Part shown: positions 25,882 to 36,098 of the stretch, piece after piece | Position numbering within the stretch: position 1 is the first letter of the stretch | Layout of the letters: each line of letters opens with the position of its first letter | NCBI RefSeq assembly: GCF_900996225.1 | Contig: NZ_CAAJGL010000065.1 | Location: 33,376 to 97,375 of the forward strand | Reading direction: 5' to 3' | DNA length: 64,000 bases | Origin: Paraburkholderia sp. BCC1884 | GTDB taxonomy: Bacteria > Pseudomonadota > Gammaproteobacteria > Burkholderiales > Burkholderiaceae | Program-made: the position numbers and the translations under genes | The notes under the pieces: generated by a model | The model's database searches: none | Seen by the model: only the letters and a program-made list of their open reading frames with translations | What the model was told of the DNA's origin: nothing

Positions 25882-27396
25882 TCAAAGCGACTGTGTCGGC
25901 CTATCGCTATTCTTCAGCGCCGGCAATTTCGACACCAATCTCAAAGAGACGGTTAGACCTTCCAGTTGGTAGTGAGGGCGCAGGAAGAACTTTGCGCCGT
26001 AGTAGCCGGGGTTATCCTCGATGTCTTCCACGACGACGTGCGCCGCCGCCAATGGTTTCCTTGCCTTTGTGTCTTGCGAGGAGTTGACGGGATCGCCGTC
26101 GACGTAATTCATGATCCAGTTGTTCAGCCACGACTCCATCTCGCCGCGTTCCCTGAACGAACCGATCTTGTCGCGTACGATGCACTTCAGGTAGTGCGCA
26201 AAGCGGCAGCACGCAAATAGATAGGGCAGGCGAGCGGCCAGTCTGGCGTTGTCGGTAGCAATCGCATCGTGGTATTCGGCGGCCTTTTGCAACGATTGCG
26301 CGCCGATAAACGCAGCACAGTCGGTGTTTTTCCGATGCACGAACGGTATGAAGCCGTTCTTTGCCAGTTCGGCTTCGCGGCGGTCGCTAATGGCGATCTC
26401 GGTCGGACACTTCATGTCGACGCCGCCGTCGTCGGTGGGAAAGGTATGGGTAGGCAGATCCTCTACTGCGCCGCCTGATTCGACGCCGCGGATCGACGTG
26501 CACCAGCCGTAGTGCTTGAACGACCGATTGATGTTGGTCGCCATGGCATATGCCGAGTTGATCCACGCATAGCGCTCGTGCTTGGCGCCTTCCGTGTTTT
26601 CCTCGAAGTCGAACGCATCCACCGGATTGCCCCGCACGCCATAGGGGATTCGGGCGAGGAAGCGCGGCAGAGTCAGGCCGATATATCTGGAATCGTCTGA
26701 CTCTCGCAGATGACGCCACGCCGCATATTCGCTATTCTGAAAAATCTTGGTGAGGTCGCGCGGGTTCGAGAGTTCTTGCCACGATTCCATTTGCATGACT
26801 GCCGGTGATGCGCCGGCGATGAACGGGCAGTGGGCCGCGGCCGCAATCTTCGCGATTTCACCGAGCGTTTCCACGTCGGGGGGGCTGTGGTCGAAATAAT
26901 AGTCGCCGACCAGACATCCAAGCGGCTCACCGCCGAACTGACCGTACTCTTCTTCGTAGACTTTCTTGAACAATGGGCTTTGATCCCACGCGACGCCTTT
27001 ATGGCGTTTGAGCATGCGGCCGAGTTCTGTCTTCGTGATCGGCATGCAGCGGATCTTGAGCAACTCATCGGTCTCGCTGTTGTTGACGAGATAATGCAAC
27101 CCGCGCCAAGACGATTCAAGTTGCTGAAAGTCCGTGTGATGGATGATGGTGTTGATCTGCTGCGACAGTTTGCGGTCGATCTCGGCGATGACAGTCTGAA
27201 TAGTCTGATACGCGTCATCGGACATAACCACTGCATGCTCGAGTGCCTGCAGTGCCAGCGTTTTGATGGCCTTGTCGATAGCGCCCTGAGTTTGCCCGGT
27301 ACGCGGATTGAATTCCTTCATCAATAAAGCCGAGAAATCATCTGCCGCCAAAGTTGCACTGACCGATTCCTGATCGATGGATTCTGTGTGGTTCAC
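25882..27396 (-). CDS. tssC: T6SS contractile sheath large subunit TssC (VipB)
   Basis: 504 residues. Diagnostic segments are IAEIDRKLSQQINTIIHH, LESSWRGLHYLVNNSET, SPPDVETLGEIAKIAAAAHCPFIAGA and the C-terminal YYGAKFFLRPHYQLEGLTVSLRLVS. TssC with TssB builds the sheath whose contraction drives the Hcp tube. The gene lies 47 bp after tssB, the standard order. The length is normal. Confidence 0.97.
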   Translation of the reverse strand: MNHTESIDQESVSATLAADDFSALLMKEFNPRTGQTQGAIDKAIKTLALQALEHAVVMSDDAYQTIQTVIAEIDRKLSQQINTIIHHTDFQQLESSWRGLHYLVNNSETDELLKIRCMPITKTELGRMLKRHKGVAWDQSPLFKKVYEEEYGQFGGEPLGCLVGDYYFDHSPPDVETLGEIAKIAAAAHCPFIAGASPAVMQMESWQELSNPRDLTKIFQNSEYAAWRHLRESDDSRYIGLTLPRFLARIPYGVRGNPVDAFDFEENTEGAKHERYAWINSAYAMATNINRSFKHYGWCTSIRGVESGGAVEDLPTHTFPTDDGGVDMKCPTEIAISDRREAELAKNGFIPFVHRKNTDCAAFIGAQSLQKAAEYHDAIATDNARLAARLPYLFACCRFAHYLKCIVRDKIGSFRERGEMESWLNNWIMNYVDGDPVNSSQDTKARKPLAAAHVVVEDIEDNPGYYGAKFFLRPHYQLEGLTVSLRLVSKLPALKNSDRPTQSL

Positions 27397-27443
27397 GGCG
27401 ATCCTCCCAAAGTTGTTTGATGAATGGCTTTCGTCCGGCGAGG

Positions 27444-28010
27444 CTATCGTTTGCCCGAACTCTCGCTTTCATTGGGCGCAAAGGGTGTTCCTTCAGGGGG
27501 AAGGGATGGATCCGCGAGGGCCTTGAGCAAAGCCGGGTTCTTCAGTGCCTGGTTTAGCAATTCCTCGGCGCCGCTCTTTCCGTCCATGTACGAGAGCAGG
27601 TTCGACAACTGAGATCGTGCTTGCAGCAATTGATTGAGCGCGGGGATCTTTCTCGCAATCTGAGCGGGGGAGAAATCGTCCATGCTCTCGAACGTGAGAT
27701 CGACGGCCAGCATCCCCTCGCCGGACAAGTCGTTCGCGACGCCGAGCACGACACGCGGCTGAATTGACTTGAGACGGTCGTCGAAATTATCGATATCGAT
27801 TTCCATGAACTTGCGTTCTTCAAAGTCCGGCAATGGCTTCGCAGACTTGCCGGCTAGATCGGCGAGGACGCCCATCACGAACGGGATTTCAACTTTGCGT
27901 TCGCTTCCGTAGATCTCGATGTCGTACTCGATCTGGACGCGCGGTGCGCGGTTGCGGGCGATGAACTTCTGACCGGTTGCTTTGGCTTTCGAAGCGTTCA
28001 GATGGGCCAT
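27444..28010 (-). CDS. tssB: T6SS contractile sheath small subunit TssB (VipA)
   Basis: 188 residues from ATG at 28008-28010. This start is preferred over an in-frame GTG at 28025 because GGAGAG lies seven bases ahead of the ATG and nothing comparable precedes the GTG. Family features are RAPRVQIEYDIEIYGSERKVEIPFVMGVLADLAG, FMEIDIDNFDDRL and LTFESMDDFSP. The middle and C-terminal helices pair with TssC. In ClpV-dependent systems ClpV recognises the N-terminal helix of the TssC partner; no ClpV gene is in this locus. Confidence 0.96.
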   Translation of the reverse strand: MAHLNASKAKATGQKFIARNRAPRVQIEYDIEIYGSERKVEIPFVMGVLADLAGKSAKPLPDFEERKFMEIDIDNFDDRLKSIQPRVVLGVANDLSGEGMLAVDLTFESMDDFSPAQIARKIPALNQLLQARSQLSNLLSYMDGKSGAEELLNQALKNPALLKALADPSLPPEGTPFAPNESESSGKR

Positions 28011-28063
28011 GTTTGAGCTCTCCACTGTTTTGACTGGCTTGTTGTACGGCGTAGGCGCGTCAT

Positions 28064-29143
28064 TCAGGTGTTTGCGATGTCTGCTTGCTGCTGTGCTTCG
28101 CCCGTCAGAACATCGAGTTGCGGTAAGCCGGCTGGCGCCATGTCGCGCACGATTTCGTAGAAACTCATTTGCAATAGGCGTTGAACCCGGCGTAACAGGA
28201 GGGGCGCTGGGTGGGCCGGTTCCGCTCGGTCCAGATAGACGCAGATGTTTTCGAGAGCGACCAGGACGTCGCGACGCGACTGTATCGAGATCGGTCCTTG
28301 AGTCGCTCCGTCAACTCCTGGAGCAGCCATTTCGGCGGCGGCGGGGTCGGTTGTTCGCGATGACGGTGATTCAAGGTGTTGAGTCGCCGATGCCTGGTTC
28401 GCGTGAGCAGTTTCGCGGGTTACCTGATAAATAATCTGCAGAGGGTTCTTGACCGCGCTTGAGTCCGGTGTCCACGAAGATCCAAGGTTCGCCGAGGTCC
28501 GTCGCTCGATGCGGTCGATCGCATCAAGCGATTGCGTGACGACGGTGTATTCCTCGCGCGCAGCTACTAGGGATGTCTTCAACTGCTGGTCTAAATTGAT
28601 CCCCGGTAAGTGGGCGAAACGTGCTGCCGCGTTCTCGCTGTTGTCGAGAATCGCGGCGGCATCGCGCAGCGACAACTGACCGAATTTCCAGTGCAGCAGC
28701 GTGGCGCTGCGGGCAGCGCGACCGAGCGCCTGCGGGTCGGTCAGGGACGCAATCGCGTTGAATCGTGGAAGCGGGTCGAATTCACCCGCCACCTGAAGCT
28801 GCGGATGGACGTGATCCCAGTATCGGTCGAGGATGTCGGCGGCCAGTGCAAGACCCATCGCGTAGCCTGCGAACTGCTTCATTTCTGTCCAGGCGAGCGT
28901 CAATAGCGCGACGATGCGCAAATCCACGGTCCGGGCGAGCAGCTCAACGGCCAATGCCTCGACGTGTGGCCAGTCCGGCGCGACGGCGGGAATCATGGCG
29001 TCGCCGAATTGCTGTTCGGATCTGCCGCTCGCCGCCTGCTGCAACGCCATGAATTCGGCGTCGTATTCCAGATCGACTCCACATGGTTGGTCAGCGCAAA
29101 TGGGCCCGATTTGAACGGTCTGAACGGTATCTGTCAGTGGCAT
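28064..29143 (-). CDS. tssA: T6SS assembly protein TssA (ImpA family)
   Basis: 359 residues. The N-terminal ImpA domain is visible in CGVDLEYDAEFMALQQAASGR, DWPHVEALAVELLARTVDLRI and DRYWDHVHPQL. The C-terminus is of the short TssA type, with AEPAHPAPLLLRRVQRLL and FYEIVRDMAPAGLPQL. TssA caps the growing sheath and primes tail tube assembly. It is the first gene of the leftward tss operon, so its upstream region should hold the operon promoter. No good ribosome-binding sequence is seen before this ATG. Confidence 0.92.
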   Translation of the reverse strand: MPLTDTVQTVQIGPICADQPCGVDLEYDAEFMALQQAASGRSEQQFGDAMIPAVAPDWPHVEALAVELLARTVDLRIVALLTLAWTEMKQFAGYAMGLALAADILDRYWDHVHPQLQVAGEFDPLPRFNAIASLTDPQALGRAARSATLLHWKFGQLSLRDAAAILDNSENAAARFAHLPGINLDQQLKTSLVAAREEYTVVTQSLDAIDRIERRTSANLGSSWTPDSSAVKNPLQIIYQVTRETAHANQASATQHLESPSSRTTDPAAAEMAAPGVDGATQGPISIQSRRDVLVALENICVYLDRAEPAHPAPLLLRRVQRLLQMSFYEIVRDMAPAGLPQLDVLTGEAQQQADIANT

Positions 29144-29766
29144 GCGGCGAATGGGCGTAATTATTGGGCGGAAGTTGGGTTTTATTAAGCTGAACTCTTA
29201 ATTGATCTTATTTAAATGAGCGAATTTCTGTGCGGATAAAACTATTCTCAATTAATTGGATTTAAATTGGGAAAGCATGAGATTTGCATGGCGTCATACG
29301 GTTTTCCCCGCGCTGCTGGCCTGCCGTGCTTCCTCTGACCAGCATGTGCGTGACGACGCGGCGCCCTACTTGCAACCGAAGCGGGGAATGTTCTGTTAAT
29401 CGAATGTATGGGTTTGATGTTATTTCGGATTGGTTTAAATAACAAGCCGGTTGCGATTGTCTCAATAATAAATTTCTTCTTATAAATAAGGAGGGCTGCA
29501 ATAATCGCCGTGAAGATTGAAATGTATGTGATTTAAATAATCACGATGCAAGTGCGAGATGTGCATAGCCAAGCGTCACGAGTCGCGGGTGGGTCACGTG
29601 GAGTAGGAGTGTTCTGGAGGAAGCCGGCCGTGCAGTCGGCTAAGTGAGCGGCGGAGCGGTTGCCGGAATGAAAGAGGTACGGTCATGGTCCGCACCATCG
29701 CCGCAACAAATTCATCGCACATCGCGGGTCCGGCTTGCCGTGCTGGCGAAATCACCGGCCCAAAAC
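29144..29766. other. AT-rich non-coding region upstream of the T6SS operon
   Basis: About 620 bp without a credible gene. The composition is strikingly unlike the rest: bases 29161-29280 contain 38 G or C out of 120, and 29401-29520 contain 41 of 120, while flanking genes exceed 60%. Runs such as TTAATTGATCTTATTTAAAT occur several times. The tssA-proximal part must hold the T6SS promoter, but no convincing -35/-10 pair or -24/-12 pair can be singled out. AT-rich T6SS promoters are often bound by H-NS-type silencers; this is inference. Confidence 0.6.
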
Positions 29767-29797
29767 AAAAAACCGTCCAGCAAGCTGGGCGGTTTTT
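29767..29797 (-). terminator. Rho-independent terminator downstream of tRNA-Pro
   Basis: Ten-base-pair stem AACCGTCCAG / CTGGGCGGTT (one G-T wobble) with a four-base loop, followed on the minus strand by a T run. It lies about 27 bp after the 3' end of the tRNA gene and separates it from the AT-rich region. Confidence 0.82.
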
Positions 29798-29823
29798 CGA
29801 GCCTTGAGCTAACAAGGCAAATC

Positions 29824-29900
29824 TGGTCGGGGTGAGAGGATTCGAACCTCCGGCCTCTACGTCCCGAACGTAGCGCTCTACCAGGCTAAGCTACACCCCG
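29824..29900 (-). tRNA. tRNA-Pro (anticodon CGG)
   Basis: 77 nt including an encoded 3' CCA (29824-29826). The acceptor stem CGGGGTG pairs with CACCCCG. The anticodon arm is CTACG-TTCGGGA-CGTAG, with anticodon CGG in the loop; the T arm reads GGAGGTTCGAATCCTC (one of the conserved TTCGAAT forms). It reads codon CCG, a frequent proline codon in this GC-rich genome. It lies 38 bp downstream of ispB on the same strand and has its own terminator. Confidence 0.96.
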
Positions 29901-29938
29901 ATTTGGTACTGCGGACTCTTACGGTGTTTCAGTCTCGT

Positions 29939-30931
29939 TCAAGACTGTCTTGCCGTCGAGTAAGAACATAATTCTAGCAGGCTATCTTTGAAAATGGAAT
30001 CGGGAAATGAAGAAATTGCTGCTGCTGCGGCTTGTGCTTCCTGCTTCGCGCATTCGAGCGTGTGGTCCAATGCGCCCGAACGTGTGATGGCCTCGAAAAT
30101 GGTGTCGAAGCGATCCGTGCCGCCTTGCTCGATGGCCTCGCGCGCGAGCGCCGACTGCTCCGGCGTGCCGCGCTCGATCAAATAGATGAGCGGCAACGTG
30201 GGTTTGCCTTCACGGAGGTCGTCTCCGGCGTTTTTGCCCATCGATTCGGCCGTGCCCGTGTAGTCGAGCCAGTCGTCCATGATCTGAAACGCCGTGCCGA
30301 TACGACGGCCGAACTCCGCGGCGGCGGCTTCGGTCTTCGCGTCCGAGCCGGCCAGCACCGCGCCGAGTTGCGCGGCAGCTTCGAACAGCTTGGCCGTCTT
30401 GTAGCGGATCACCTGCATATAGCGGGTTTCGTCCACGTCGGCGTCGTGCATGTTCAGCAACTGCAGCACCTCGCCCTCGGAGATGATGTTGGTCGCTTCC
30501 GACAGAATCTCCATGACGCGCATCTTGCCTACGCCGACCATCATCTGGAACGAGCGCGAGTAAAGAAAGTCGCCGACCAGCACGCTCGCCGCATTGCCGA
30601 ACAGGGCATTGGCCGTCTGGCGGCCGCGCCGCAGATCCGATTCGTCCACCACGTCGTCATGAAGCAAGGTGGCTGTATGGATAAACTCGACGACCGCCGC
30701 CAGTTCATGCCGGTGCCCCGTGGTTTCGCCCAAGGCGCCGGCCACCAGCAACAGCAGCGCAGGCCGCAGCCGCTTGCCGCCGGCGCTGATGATGTATTCG
30801 GAGATCTGATTGATCAGCATCACGTCGGACGCAAGACGGTGCCGTATGACGCGATTGACCTGCTGCATGTCTTCGGCGATCGGAGCAAGCAGGCTGGCGG
30901 CGTTGGAGGAGGGGGTGGCAGTCGACGACAT
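29939..30931 (-). CDS. ispB: Octaprenyl diphosphate synthase
   Basis: 330 residues of a trans-polyprenyl synthase. The first aspartate-rich motif is DDVVDES (92-98, in LLHDDVVDESDLRRG); the second is QIMDDWLDYTG (DDWLD at 219-223), with GKRLRP at 52-57 as the IPP-binding site. It makes the side chain of ubiquinone from FPP and IPP. Proteobacterial ispB lies divergent from rplU, as here. Chain length (C40) is inferred from context; the sequence alone does not set it. Confidence 0.94.
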   Translation of the reverse strand: MSSTATPSSNAASLLAPIAEDMQQVNRVIRHRLASDVMLINQISEYIISAGGKRLRPALLLLVAGALGETTGHRHELAAVVEFIHTATLLHDDVVDESDLRRGRQTANALFGNAASVLVGDFLYSRSFQMMVGVGKMRVMEILSEATNIISEGEVLQLLNMHDADVDETRYMQVIRYKTAKLFEAAAQLGAVLAGSDAKTEAAAAEFGRRIGTAFQIMDDWLDYTGTAESMGKNAGDDLREGKPTLPLIYLIERGTPEQSALAREAIEQGGTDRFDTIFEAITRSGALDHTLECAKQEAQAAAAAISSFPDSIFKDSLLELCSYSTARQS

Positions 30932-31086
30932 GATGGCTGATTTGGGTAGTGCCGCGAATTATAAGGCGAATCGCGACAGTTCCGGGTCGTGGGCTGCGGC
31001 GCGGCACGCGCGGCCCCGCACCAGAGCAGGCGGCAGGACGGTGCGGCAAGGCGCCGGGCGGTACGCGTAGTCACTCGCAATGAGTT

Positions 31087-31115
31087 TTGACCGCGCAGCT
31101 AACTCTATGTATAAT
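31087..31115 (+). promoter_or_regulatory. Sigma-70 promoter of rplU-rpmA
   Basis: TTGACC at 31087-31092 and a perfect TATAAT at 31110-31115 with a 17-bp spacer. The rplU start lies 55 bp after the -10, leaving a leader of about 48 bp. The near-consensus sequence fits a strongly expressed ribosomal protein operon. Confidence 0.88.
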
Positions 31116-31169
31116 CACGGGTTTCCGCGCGCGGTGCGTGGAAAAAATGAACACAGAGTGAGGTTCTCA

Positions 31170-31481
31170 ATGTACGCGGTCATAAAAACCGGTGGCAAGC
31201 AGTATAAAGTTGCTGTCGGCGAAAAACTTAAAGTAGAACAGATACCGGCAGACATTGACGCTGAAATCACGCTCGACCAGGTTCTCGCAGTGGGCGAAGG
31301 CGAATCGATTAAGTTCGGTACGCCGCTGGTCAGTGGGGCTTCCGTCAAGGCTACCGTCGTGTCGCAAGGTCGTCACGCAAAAGTGACCATCTTCAAGATG
31401 CGTCGCCGGAAGCACTACCAGAAGCATGGCGGCCACCGCCAGAACTATACCGAACTGCGCATCGACGCGATCAACGCGTAA
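31170..31481 (+). CDS. rplU: 50S ribosomal protein L21
   Basis: 103 residues, the standard length, starting [14 protein letters not shown]. The C-terminal [19 protein letters not shown] is the RNA-binding basic part of L21. The ATG at 31170 is chosen over longer open frames because it matches the family start and follows GAGG. It is co-transcribed with rpmA, 25 bp on. Confidence 0.98.
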   Translation: MYAVIKTGGKQYKVAVGEKLKVEQIPADIDAEITLDQVLAVGEGESIKFGTPLVSGASVKATVVSQGRHAKVTIFKMRRRKHYQKHGGHRQNYTELRIDAINA

Positions 31482-31506
31482 GCGCAACGGTTAAGGAGCA
31501 AATCAA

Positions 31507-31770
31507 ATGGCACACAAAAAGGCAGGCGGATCATCCCGCAACGGCCGCGACTCTGAATCGAAGCGCCTCGGCGTGAAGGTTTATGGCGGCCAGGCTATCA
31601 ACGCTGGTGGCATCATCGTGCGTCAACGCGGCACGCGTATGCACCCGGGCGAAAACGTCGGTATCGGCAAGGATCACACCTTGTTCGCGCTGACGGACGG
31701 CCACGTCAATTTTTCGACGAAAGGCGCAGCCAAGAAGCACATGGTCAACGTCGTCCCGGCAGCAGTCTGA
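31507..31770 (+). CDS. rpmA: 50S ribosomal protein L27
   Basis: 87 residues. [24 protein letters not shown] is the invariant N-terminus, whose basic tail reaches the peptidyl transferase centre. AAGGAG precedes the ATG. A terminator follows 30 bp after the stop, so obgE probably has an additional promoter or depends on read-through. Confidence 0.98.
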   Translation: MAHKKAGGSSRNGRDSESKRLGVKVYGGQAINAGGIIVRQRGTRMHPGENVGIGKDHTLFALTDGHVNFSTKGAAKKHMVNVVPAAV

Positions 31771-31798
31771 GTATACTCAGGCACGGGCTTCAGGACCG

Positions 31799-31833
31799 AA
31801 AAAAGGCCCCGCGAAGTTAGCGGGGCTTTTTTT
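31799..31833 (+). terminator. Rho-independent terminator after rpmA
   Basis: Stem GCCCCGC / GCGGGGC (31806-31812 and 31820-31826) with a seven-base loop GAAGTTA, followed by seven T. The preceding A run would allow weaker action on the other strand. Confidence 0.9.
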
Positions 31834-31964
31834 ATTCCGGCGGTATTCGCCGGACGAATGAGCGTGAACACGCCGCTCTTGCCGACAAGCCTATGCCGTT
31901 TGGTCGATTGATCAGCGCGCGGCGGGCACGGCAAAATAGCATCATCCAGTTGAATCAAATTTAG

Positions 31965-33125
<1,161 letters not shown>

Positions 33126-33197
33126 GCCAAAGCTCGAGCGCCGGCGCCTGCATGGGCGCCGGCAAGCATCACGCGTCATCTTGGGAGACAGCGCACA

Positions 33198-34316
33198 ATG
33201 CGTTCCGTCATCGCAGATTCACGGCGATTGGTAGTGAAAGTCGGTTCGAGCCTCGTCACGAACGACGGGCGCGGCCTCGACCATGCTGCAATCGGTCGCT
33301 GGGCCGCACAGATTGCCGCGTTGCGCGCGCAAGGCAAGGAAGTGGTGCTGGTGAGCTCGGGCGCGATTGCCGAGGGAATGCAGCGGCTCGGCTGGACTAA
33401 ACGGCCACGGGAAATCGACGAACTGCAGGCGGCTGCGGCCGTCGGCCAAATGGGGCTCGCGCAGGTCTACGAAAGCCGCTTCGCCGAGCATTCCATCCAG
33501 ACCGCGCAGATCCTGCTCACGCACGCCGACCTCGCCGATCGCGAGCGCTATCTGAATGCGCGCTCCACTTTGCTGACGCTGTTGCGGCTGGGCGTGGTGC
33601 CGATCATCAACGAGAACGACACGGTCGTGACCGACGAAATCAAATTCGGCGATAACGACACGTTGGGCGCGTTGGTCGCCAATCTGATCGAAGGGGACGC
33701 GCTCATCATCCTTACCGATCAGCAAGGACTTTTCACTGCCGACCCGCGTAAGGATCCGAGCGCCACGCTCGTCCAGCAGGCCGATGCCGGCGCGCCGGAG
33801 CTCGAGGCGATGGCGGGCGGCGCGGGTTCGAGTCTCGGTCGTGGCGGCATGCTGACCAAGATTCTCGCCGCCAAACGCGCGGCTCACAGCGGCGCCAATA
33901 CCGTGATCGCGAGTGGCCGTGAAGCGGACGTGCTGTCGCGACTTGCCTCGGGTGAGGCGATCGGTACGCAACTGATCGCACGCACCGCGCGAATGGCGGC
34001 GCGCAAACAGTGGATGACCGACCACCTTCAGGTTCGCGGCCATGTCGTGATCGACGACGGCGCAGTCGAAAAGCTGACCGAAGGTGGCAAGAGCCTGCTA
34101 CCTATCGGCATTGTCGGTGTGCAGGGCGCGTTTGCGCGTGGCGAAGTGATCGCTTGTCTGAGCGCCGCTGGGCGAGAGGTGGCGCGCGGTCTGACGAACT
34201 ACAGCAGTGCGGAAACCAAGCTGATTCAGCGGCGTCCGAGTGGGGACATTGAATCGGTGCTCGGTTATATGCTGGAGCCTGAGTTGATCCATCGGGACAA
34301 TATGGTGCTGATCTGA
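33198..34316 (+). CDS. proB: Glutamate 5-kinase
   Basis: 372 residues. The amino acid kinase domain begins [18 protein letters not shown] and contains [17 protein letters not shown] and the nucleotide region [19 protein letters not shown]-terminal PUA domain (about 280-365; [24 protein letters not shown]) is present. It phosphorylates glutamate in the first committed step of proline synthesis and is usually feedback-inhibited by proline. It follows obgE by 72 bp. Confidence 0.96.
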   Translation: MRSVIADSRRLVVKVGSSLVTNDGRGLDHAAIGRWAAQIAALRAQGKEVVLVSSGAIAEGMQRLGWTKRPREIDELQAAAAVGQMGLAQVYESRFAEHSIQTAQILLTHADLADRERYLNARSTLLTLLRLGVVPIINENDTVVTDEIKFGDNDTLGALVANLIEGDALIILTDQQGLFTADPRKDPSATLVQQADAGAPELEAMAGGAGSSLGRGGMLTKILAAKRAAHSGANTVIASGREADVLSRLASGEAIGTQLIARTARMAARKQWMTDHLQVRGHVVIDDGAVEKLTEGGKSLLPIGIVGVQGAFARGEVIACLSAAGREVARGLTNYSSAETKLIQRRPSGDIESVLGYMLEPELIHRDNMVLI

Positions 34317-34358
34317 CTCCCGGCTGCCAATAAGCCGCAAGTAGAAAGCAACGCCGAC

Positions 34359-34396
34359 AAAAAAGCCGTTCCAGCGAAAGCTGGAACGGCTTTTTC
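34359..34396. terminator. Bidirectional terminator between proB and the CNP1-like gene
   Basis: A long perfect hairpin AAAAAGCCGTTCCAGC-GAAA-GCTGGAACGGCTTTTT: 16 bp including the A/T arms, closed by a GAAA tetraloop. The flanking A and T runs allow it to stop transcription from both convergent genes. Confidence 0.95.
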
Positions 34397-34415
34397 ATAT
34401 CTACGAAAAAAGACG

Positions 34416-34973
34416 TCAGTGAATCAGCGAGGTCGCGGTGCGCTTATAGCGGATGTTGTCGAGAATCCGCGCGGCGGGGCCTGTCGGCATCTTGTTCGCG
34501 CACAAATAGTCCTGATACAAGGCCGACTGATAGGCATTGAGTGCGCCGTCTTCGATGCGCGTGAAACCGTTTGCCACGGTCGTGTCCCAGCCGTCGTGAT
34601 CCGCATTCAGGCCGGCATACTGGCGCCATTCGTAGGTGTCGCAGCGAATGCCTTCATAGATCACGTTGCGTGCGCCGCTCGGGCTCGTCACCACTACGGT
34701 CAGGCGCACCACACCGTCCGTGCCTACAGTCAGCGAATTCCGGTCGACTGCAAACTGCAAAGGCGTATTGCCGGAGACATCGAACGGCAGGAGGTTCGCG
34801 TCCTGCGGCAGCGGCGGTAAGGCGTCCACCTTGTTTTCCACCCAGTTGCTCTGCCGGTCCAGCAAGTAGGTGAACGCGCTGTCGTCTTTATTCGTGGGTT
34901 TGCCGGCGCTCGAGCAGCCAGCCAGCAGGGCGCCGGTGGCGACGCACGCCACGACGAGAGCAAGTGCTTTCAA
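34416..34973 (-). CDS. CNP1-like family lipoprotein
   Basis: 185 residues from TTG at 34971-34973, chosen because AAGGAA lies six bases upstream and because it gives a clean lipoprotein signal (KALALVVACVATGALLAGC). An open upstream stretch is Arg-rich and without signal. The mature part (FTYLLDRQSNWVENKVDALPPLPQ, RNVIYEGIRCDTYEWRQYA) fits the CNP1-like family (PF08750), named after a Neisseria cryptic protein. Its function is unknown. It is convergent with proB across a shared terminator. Confidence 0.8.
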   Translation of the reverse strand: MKALALVVACVATGALLAGCSSAGKPTNKDDSAFTYLLDRQSNWVENKVDALPPLPQDANLLPFDVSGNTPLQFAVDRNSLTVGTDGVVRLTVVVTSPSGARNVIYEGIRCDTYEWRQYAGLNADHDGWDTTVANGFTRIEDGALNAYQSALYQDYLCANKMPTGPAARILDNIRYKRTATSLIH

Positions 34974-35049
34974 TATGATTTCCTTGAAATACGGGCGCGG
35001 CTCGTGGAGCCGCGCCCGCAAAGGCGGCATGGACAGCCGCACAGCGTTG

Positions 35050-35799
35050 TTAATCGCGAACGCCTGGGCGGAACAGCGAGCCGGCAGTTTCGCTCGCCGA
35101 TTCGTCATCGTGTTCCGGCGCGACGCCAATTTCGGCATCAGAACCGGAACCCGGACCGCAGTCGGACACGATCGTTGTGTGAACCGATGTTTCGATGCTG
35201 ACGGTTGTCACCGAAGTGACCGAGGTCACCGTCATTACCGTGGAATCCGGCGGACTTTCCATTGACGACGCTATCCGGGGATAACGCAGCCCATGGTGTC
35301 CGACAGGTTTTTCCGCACGCGGCGCAGCCCGACGCATGAAACGGGATAGCTCCGTCAGCGCCAACTGATACACATCCCGCTTGAACTCGATCACACAGTC
35401 GAGCGGTACCCAGTACTCGTTCCAGCGCCACGCATCGAACTCCGGGTGGTCGGTGGCGCGCAAGCAGATGTCGCAGTCGCGTCCAACCATTCGGAGCAAA
35501 AACCAGATTTGTTTCTGGCCGCGGTAATGACCGCGTACTTCGCGCTTGATGAACTTGTCAGGCACCTCGTAACGCAACCAGTCGCGCGTGCGACCGATCA
35601 CCTTGACGTGCTCAGGAAGCAGCCCGGTTTCTTCGTGTAACTCCCGATACATCGCTTGCACGGGGGTCTCTCCGTACTTGATGCCCCCTTGCGGAAACTG
35701 CCAGGAATGTTCACGGAGCCGTTTGCCCCAAAACACCTCGTTGTGCGCGTTCAAGAGGATGATGCCGACGTTCGGGCGAAAGCCTTCACGATCCAGCAT
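35050..35799 (-). CDS. rppH: RNA pyrophosphohydrolase RppH (NudH) with extended C-terminus
   Basis: 249 residues from ATG at 35797-35799 with AAGGTGG upstream. [17 protein letters not shown] is the family start; the Nudix box [23 protein letters not shown] is complete. The enzyme removes pyrophosphate from 5'-triphosphate mRNA ends, starting decay by RNase E. E. coli RppH has 176 residues; here about 75 more follow, including a Ser/Thr/Val-rich stretch ([19 protein letters not shown]) and an acidic patch. It is divergent from proS, a conserved pairing. Confidence 0.93.
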   Translation of the reverse strand: MLDREGFRPNVGIILLNAHNEVFWGKRLREHSWQFPQGGIKYGETPVQAMYRELHEETGLLPEHVKVIGRTRDWLRYEVPDKFIKREVRGHYRGQKQIWFLLRMVGRDCDICLRATDHPEFDAWRWNEYWVPLDCVIEFKRDVYQLALTELSRFMRRAAPRAEKPVGHHGLRYPRIASSMESPPDSTVMTVTSVTSVTTVSIETSVHTTIVSDCGPGSGSDAEIGVAPEHDDESASETAGSLFRPGVRD

Positions 35800-36098
35800 A
35801 CAACCACCTTCGAATCCTTTAAAATTGCTTTGATTATAAACAGATAACGGACCCGACGCACCGATTCGCACCAGATTGGAACGATTCGCCGTCAAACGCC
35901 TGTGAATGCGGTAGCCTGTCAGTCTTTCCGTGCCTTGTCCTTTGCGCAAGGGCTTGCGCGGCGGCTTCGGCGCCACGCCCGGCTTGCACTGTGCCGGACC
36001 CGGGCAACCGTATTGGCCTGGTGCTGGGTCTGTGTTGATTCCCCACGTTTTCACCTTTCGGGCGGTCCCTCCGGTGCCGCCGCTTTTGGAAAATCTGA

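Noticed and set aside
29490..29515. Possible sigma-54 site for the T6SS operon (GGCGATTATTGC on the minus strand)
   Set aside because: The GG and GC elements are 8 bases apart instead of the required 10.
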